Positions 59,301 to 64,000 of a stretch of 64,000 nt of DNA are shown piece by piece (within the stretch, counting starts at the first letter, position 1; each line of letters begins with the position of its first letter). The notes under the pieces were generated by a model that worked only from the letters and a program-made list of their open reading frames with translations, ran no database searches and had not been told where the DNA came from. Origin of the DNA: Gymnothorax reevesii (taxonomy: Eukaryota; Chordata; Actinopteri; Anguilliformes; Muraenidae); contig CM056576.1 of NCBI GenBank assembly GCA_029721435.1, positions 119,029,166 to 119,093,165 on the forward strand. Direction: 5' to 3'. Position numbers and translations under genes: made by a program.

Positions 59301-60797
59301 TCTCAAATATACCAATAACAAGAAAAAAAAAAAAAATCGAAACTATTAATTCAGGACAGCAGACTTCATTTTTAGGCTAGTTTTAAAAAATTTCATGGCA
59401 CTCTATTGGATATTTATCAATATTTAGACACGTTTCATTTCAGGTCTTTGGGAATATCTGTGCCTTATTGAAATGAGCCACTGCCAAATACTTTCAACAT
59501 TAAAGGAATTTTTGCACAATACTGAATGTTATTATATATACTGTAGATATAAAATATAGAGAGTAAGAAAGAAATATAAAAATGAAATGTCAGGGCTATT
59601 TTATTCAGTAGAGAGTATTTTGTACTTCAGCAGAAGAATCTGTTCAAATCCCCTTACATGTGCCCTCAGTTTCTTATTTTAGTGTTTTGAAGACCTAAGT
59701 TGCTTTGATAAATAACTCAGCCTGTTATGTTTACATTATCAGCGACTTGTCCGTATAGTGAGTACTGCAATTAAAAATACCACTGAAGTCAACATCAATC
59801 CCAAGACAGATGCTGCAACGAATCTTCAGCTCTTGTTGAAAAAAAAAAAAGCAATATTTTACATCAAAGAGGAATTTAATCATTTTCTTGCTCAGGAATG
59901 TGGAAAAAGTACATGAGTTTGAATTCAGTAACTTCATCTTGAGGCTCAAATTTGAGAAAATTATGAGCGGGTAAGACTTTAAAATAAAACCATCTTGGGT
60001 TTTTGGCCCCGTTCATCATACATTGCAGTGTAAAATATCCAAATGTCCTTCATGTCCAGTGGATACGAGAGCTAATTAAAATGAATCTATGCAGAGGCAG
60101 AAAGCGCCTCTGACTCAATTTATACGAGACAGAGTGGGAATAATGAGGCAGGCTTTGGCACTCCGCACCATTTTCACACGAACAACCTGGGTCATAATGT
60201 CCAATCCTGGATAAAATGAGAGGAGACTGAAACCCTTCTGCCTTTATATCGCTTGGCATTTTTGGTTTTAATTAAAGTTTTTATGCAATCGGAGAGAGGA
60301 AAGCGACAGTTTTGCAACCAGGAGGTAGTTTATTATGCTGTAAAATATGGCCTGTTTTATGAGTACTCAATACTTTTTTGCCCACAGCCTGGAGTGAGGG
60401 GTGGTATTGGGTAGTCCACAGGCCAGGTCTAAGCGACAGCTCCATTATGGCAGCCAGCCATTTGAGCTTATCTGCGACCAATGAGAGAGCAGTGACCAGA
60501 GGATCAGGGGAGGGGCTCAGAGGAGCTAGGTCACAGCTGAGCAGTGATTGGGCAGGCCAGCAAATCCATGGCAACGCACAGTCCGGGGCCCCCATGGTCT
60601 CCCCGCGACAAAGCCCGTTATCGCTGCAGCCTGTAGCCTATGGGGTGAGCGGCAGGGGAGTGAGGTCACACACACCCACATGTCTGGGGCCACATCCACA
60701 CGGCCCCATGTGTGGACCAGTTGTGCCACAGACAGGAGAGGATGAAGAGGTAAGATGGAGAATGAGTACCTGACTTAAGAGAAACTGTCCACCATGA

Positions 60798-60897
60798 ACA
60801 CGCGCACACACACACACACGCACACGCACACGCACACGCACGCACGCGCAAGCACACGCACACGCACGCACACGCACACGCACGCACACGCACAGCA
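60798..60897. repeat. CA/CG alternating microsatellite
   Basis: About 100 bp of (CA)n and CACACG/CGCACG units, alternating purine-pyrimidine throughout. Confidence 0.9.
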
Positions 60898-61021
60898 CAT
60901 ACAAAATAGCAGCCATAAGCAGACACAAAGATAAACAAGAGCTCTCACAACGCCTTCTCAAAAATGCCTGTCCATACACTTACAATCCAGACACCAAAGC
61001 ATAGACACACACGCGCGCGCG

Positions 61022-61063
<42 letters not shown>

Positions 61064-61246
61064 AGCAAGCCATAAGCAGACACAAACATTAACAAGAGCT
61101 TACACAACGCCTTCTCAAAAATGCCTGTCCATAAGCAAACAATCCATACACAAAAACATAGACACACACACACACAACTAAACACACACTCACAAAAAAA
61201 AAAAAAAATCACATACACAGGGGCACACACACGCACGCACGCACAC
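60898..61246. repeat. Tandem duplication of a 156-bp unit with embedded CA repeats
   Basis: AAAATAGCAGCCATAAGCAG at 60903 recurs as AAAATAGCAAGCCATAAGCA at 61059. The following sequence (GACACAAA, ACAAGAGCT, ACAACGCCTTCTCAAAAATG, CCTGTCCATA, ACAATCCA) is shared in order. Each unit ends in a CA tract, including CGCGCGCG at about 61012-61021 and a 20-unit CA run before 61059. Confidence 0.85.
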
Positions 61247-61547
61247 AATGCATACATACCTGGAGCACCAGCAAAAAAGAAAACTCAGTGAGGGGGCATA
61301 TAGCATGCACTTTGCAGACAATGAGTTTTCCATCAGGACGAAAAGCAATGAAAACCTCTTGACAGCCAGAGCTAGTCCAGTGTGTGGGCACATGTTCTTA
61401 ACGTTTGAGTATTTGCAAATGTGTGTAAATTAGAGAATTGCTGGAATACAGAGTAAGGTGGATTCCCACAACTACAGCCTAGGTTAACTACTGTTTCAGA
61501 GGCATCACCACACCCCATAATGTAAAGAAATTACAGTCAAAACAACA

Positions 61548-61854
61548 CTATCCATCCACCAATCCATTGTCTAGCCCAGAGTCCAGATCTGAAACCCTCC
61601 AGAAGAGGGAAACACCCTCGGCAGTCTACCAAAATATCGCAGGTAGCACACATCAATCCCTCCTACGCTTATAACCTACGGGCAATTTAAAGTGCCAGTT
61701 AGCCTGGCAAGCCAGTCTTTGCACCGTGGGAGAGAACCAGAAAGCCATGCAAACAAAGGGAGAAAACTGAAGCCTAAACAGAGAGGCCAGGTTTGAACCA
61801 ACAGCCTTCTCGCCGTGAGGCAGAAACACTTACAATTGCGCTAGCATGCTGCCC
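61548..61854 (-). repeat. tRNA-derived SINE (mermaid/DANA-like)
   Basis: On the minus strand the element starts GGGCAGCATGCTAGCGCAAT and has TCTGCCTCACGGCGAGAAGG then GGTTCAAACCTGGCC, giving A-box-like and B-box-like polymerase III promoter motifs. It continues with TTTGTTTGCATGGCTTTCTG and TCTCCCACGGTGCAAAGACT, then AAATTGCCCGTAGG, and ends in a GGATTGGTGGATGGATAG tail. This is the order of the mermaid/DANA class of fish SINEs (CTGCCTCACAGCAAGAAGGT...TTTGCATGTTCTCCC...CACAGTCCAAAGACATG). It is decayed. Confidence 0.72.
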
Positions 61855-62639
61855 ATAAACAACATCAGCCTGGTACATTCAGAATATTCCGGAGTCATGA
61901 TCCATATTCAAATAAACACACGGACCATTTGCATGATCCACAGCCACACACTCTGAAGTCGATGTTTAACGAGCTGCGAAGCGTTCGTGGGACTTCCCTC
62001 AAACGCACACATTTGCTCCTTATTTACGGGATAGGAGTGTGCACTGAACGCAAGCCAACACGTCGAGACGGCAAGCCAAGCGACATGTGTACACTCTCGC
62101 CAATTACAATCAATCCTTAACAAACAGACGGCCGCTCAGAACCTGCTTACAAATTTAAGATTTGGCTCTTTCAGGCCAGTTGTCTGAAGTCGGAGAAACA
62201 AAATGAGTTACTGCATTCCCTTCAGTTGAGGTTGCCGACTAGCTAGGAGAACAGACAGTTAAGTGACAGATGAGGACGCCAGAATAAAAAGAAAAAAAAA
62301 AAAAGAAAAAACATATTGGCTGCAACTGACAGAGTCTGAGAGTGTGTACTTCAGAAGACTGACTTTAAGTCCCCATTTAAATCACACTATGGCATTACAT
62401 GCTTGATGCACCCACATTAAAACAGTTAATGAATGTAGTCTTGCTTGGCTGAACCACGCCTTTAGGAAGCAACAGACACAGACGGAATGTTCCGGAGCCT
62501 CCGCGGCCAGAAGTTAATCGCCCAACAGAGGGATCAGGGCTTTCCGCAATTGTTGCTGGCACGCTGCCTGCTCGCCGCTCGTTCGTTTACTTTCCGTTTG
62601 AGGCGTCGGACGCTTTTCCTCTCCCGAAAAAGTCAACGC

Positions 62640-62700
62640 CACCAATGAGAAAGAGAGTGAGCGAGAGAGAGAGAGAAAGACAGTGGAGAGAGAGAGGGAA
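62640..62700. repeat. GA-rich simple repeat
   Basis: AGAAAGAGAGTGAGCGAGAG followed by more GA units and AGAGAGAGAGGGAAAC. Confidence 0.8.
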
Positions 62701-63370
62701 ACAATTCATCATCCCTTGAGATTTCATTTTCAATCTGAAAGAAAATGTTGTGCATAATGAGAAGAAAAGAAATGGGGCACCAATTCGTTTGAGTGTCCTT
62801 GAACACCAATTACGGCGACAAAAAAACTGTTCTTATTGCCGTCGAAGCGAAGGCAAGCACAGCATTCCAGCACAAAGCATCGCGGCGACCCATCTCCCAG
62901 CCCCTGATCCGACAGATGTTCCCGGCCCAGACTTCAACTCAACAGATAATAAGCGGGATCCCTGTCAGCGGAACGAGGAGATCCTTCCTTCCGCACTGTT
63001 TTCATTCCCTCAAAGAGAGATCAGAGCGTTTAATCTTCGTGTGCACTGGGAAGGCCGCTCTTTATCTCTCAGGCAATATTAGCTTCTATCACAGCCTTCC
63101 AAAAGCCTCAGCCAACAGTGTCGCACCGCGGGTTCCTCACTGAAGGCCGCTCGCCGGCAGAGATAAGATGGGAAGAGCTGCCCGTCAACTTCTGGCTAGG
63201 GAAGAGGGGCAAAGGTCGAGGGCAGCTCTGTCTTTCCCACTCCATACGGTTTCCCGAGGCGGTTGTTTTCATCGATGGAAATTTGAGGTCATGCCTCGCA
63301 GATGTTGAAAGTCCTGAGGTCCTGCCAGTTGCCTCTTCAACCCAGGAACCCGGCGAATTGAGCCGAGTTC

Positions 63371-63413
63371 ACTAATTAATGCTTCCTCTGGGCTAAAGAG
63401 AAGAATTCTCGCT
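63371..63413. promoter_or_regulatory. Inverted pair of homeodomain-type TAATTA sites
   Basis: TTCACTAATTAATGC at the left is mirrored by GCTAATTAGTGAA about 45 bp to the right (arms of 11-13 bp). TAATTA is the core site of many homeodomain factors. It lies just beside a GC-richer stretch (63.1-63.36 kb), as is common in conserved enhancers of developmental genes, but no conservation data are available here. Confidence 0.3.
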
Positions 63414-64000
63414 AATTAGTGAATAATAAGAAATAGTAAAAAAAAAAAAATTGTACCGAGAAGTGCTTCTACTTTCTGAACGTGCTTTTTCCACCTGAAT
63501 TCATTACCGCTGATTAGCAGTGAAAGGTTGATGTGAAAGGTCAGGCAATAAACATTAATTCAGAAAATTCAAATTTTCCCTCTCTCCCTCCAGCGAGGAA
63601 ACTTGGAGCATGTTCGTTGAGATGGTGCACTCCCGCGTATTCGGAACAAAGGGAGATAGGGGGCGAATTTACTGCCGGGCTCTCAACTCGGGCGGTAAAT
63701 ATCCTCGCCACAACTCTGAGCACAGAAGAGGTGGTGGGCAGCGGGTGACAGCCAGAAAATTGAAGGGAAATGAAAGAGAGTGCGGCATGATGACGGGGTG
63801 GAGTTCTAAATCCTGAAGCCAAGGACCTCTGTACCCAAAGACTGAACGCTCATGAGGAAATGCTCTTCACCGACAGTATATCACAAGGCATCACAAGCGT
63901 ACTGTCACGCGGGGCAAGTGTACCCACCTGTGCAATTGGCTGCCATAAAGTATGAGGAAATTGACTTCTAAATACAACTAAAACAAGACGGCAGTGTCAT

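Larger units (their letters stand above)
46928..64000 (-). other. ephb1: ephb1 intron 3 (3' part; continues outside the window)
   Basis: At least 17 kb with no sign of the large ligand-binding exon. It holds a helicase-like relic at 47.9 kb, LTR and tandem repeat material at 48.4-55.2 kb, a hAT MITE at 57.1-57.8 kb, a small inverted-repeat element at 58.5 kb, a dispersed repeat at 58.8-59.3 kb, CA repeats at 60.8-61.25 kb and a tRNA-SINE at 61.55-61.85 kb. The stretches 55.3-57.0, 59.3-60.7 and 62.1-64.0 kb have GC-richer islands with CCAAT and TAATTA motifs but no supportable gene. Confidence 0.88.

Noticed and set aside
47090..64000. Search for the ephrin-binding (exon 3) and signal-peptide exons
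   Set aside because: No reading resembles the ligand-binding domain; open stretches here fall in repeats or lack splice borders.

Overview
This is non-coding-rich genomic DNA from a vertebrate, almost certainly a teleost fish. Six spliced exons of one gene lie on the minus strand. The rest is intron carrying repeat families typical of fish: Tc1/mariner, hAT, TTAA-inserting MITEs, an L2-type LINE tail, a mermaid/DANA-like tRNA-SINE, a solo LTR, a Helitron-like element, and long CA and GA microsatellites. No bacterial gene organisation, operon, CRISPR array or second complete protein-coding gene is visible.

The gene is ephb1 (receptor tyrosine kinase EphB1). Read on the minus strand from high to low coordinates, the exons are 46927-46772 (Cys-rich/EGF-like), 39053-38718 (fibronectin III-1), 24664-24540 and 9871-9709 (fibronectin III-2), 6258-6147 (transmembrane) and 5587-5523 (juxtamembrane). 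All have canonical AG/GT boundaries and their phases join without a break (957 nt in total). They correspond to vertebrate Eph exons 4 to 9, roughly residues 270-590 of a protein of about 985 residues. The ligand-binding exon lies upstream of position 64000. The kinase, SAM and PDZ-ligand exons lie beyond position 1.

Layout: 1-5522 intron 9 (open-ended). 5588-6146 short intron 8. 6259-9708 intron 7, with a long polypyrimidine tract before the transmembrane exon and an L2 LINE fragment. 9872-24539 intron 6, rich in nested DNA transposons and holding a CpG-rich patch near 22.6-22.95 kb. 24665-38717 intron 5, with a long GA repeat, a 21-base G run and a Helitron-like insertion inside a foldback element. 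39054-46771 intron 4. 46928-64000 intron 3 (open-ended), with a solo LTR, a tandem dimer of a 1.5 kb repeat inserted in a related LTR, a hAT MITE, a tRNA-SINE and CA/CG repeats.

No clear new biological system was found. The best-supported unusual signals are insertion histories readable from the sequence. A TTAA-flanked MITE interrupts a Tc1 transposase relic, and removing it restores the local frame. A second TTAA MITE has a partial empty-site copy next to it. A Helitron-like insert sits at an A^T site. A solo LTR has a perfect 5-bp target duplication. The CpG-rich patch inside intron 6, with an exon-like ORF on the gene's strand, is the most speculative point and can be tested against RNA data.
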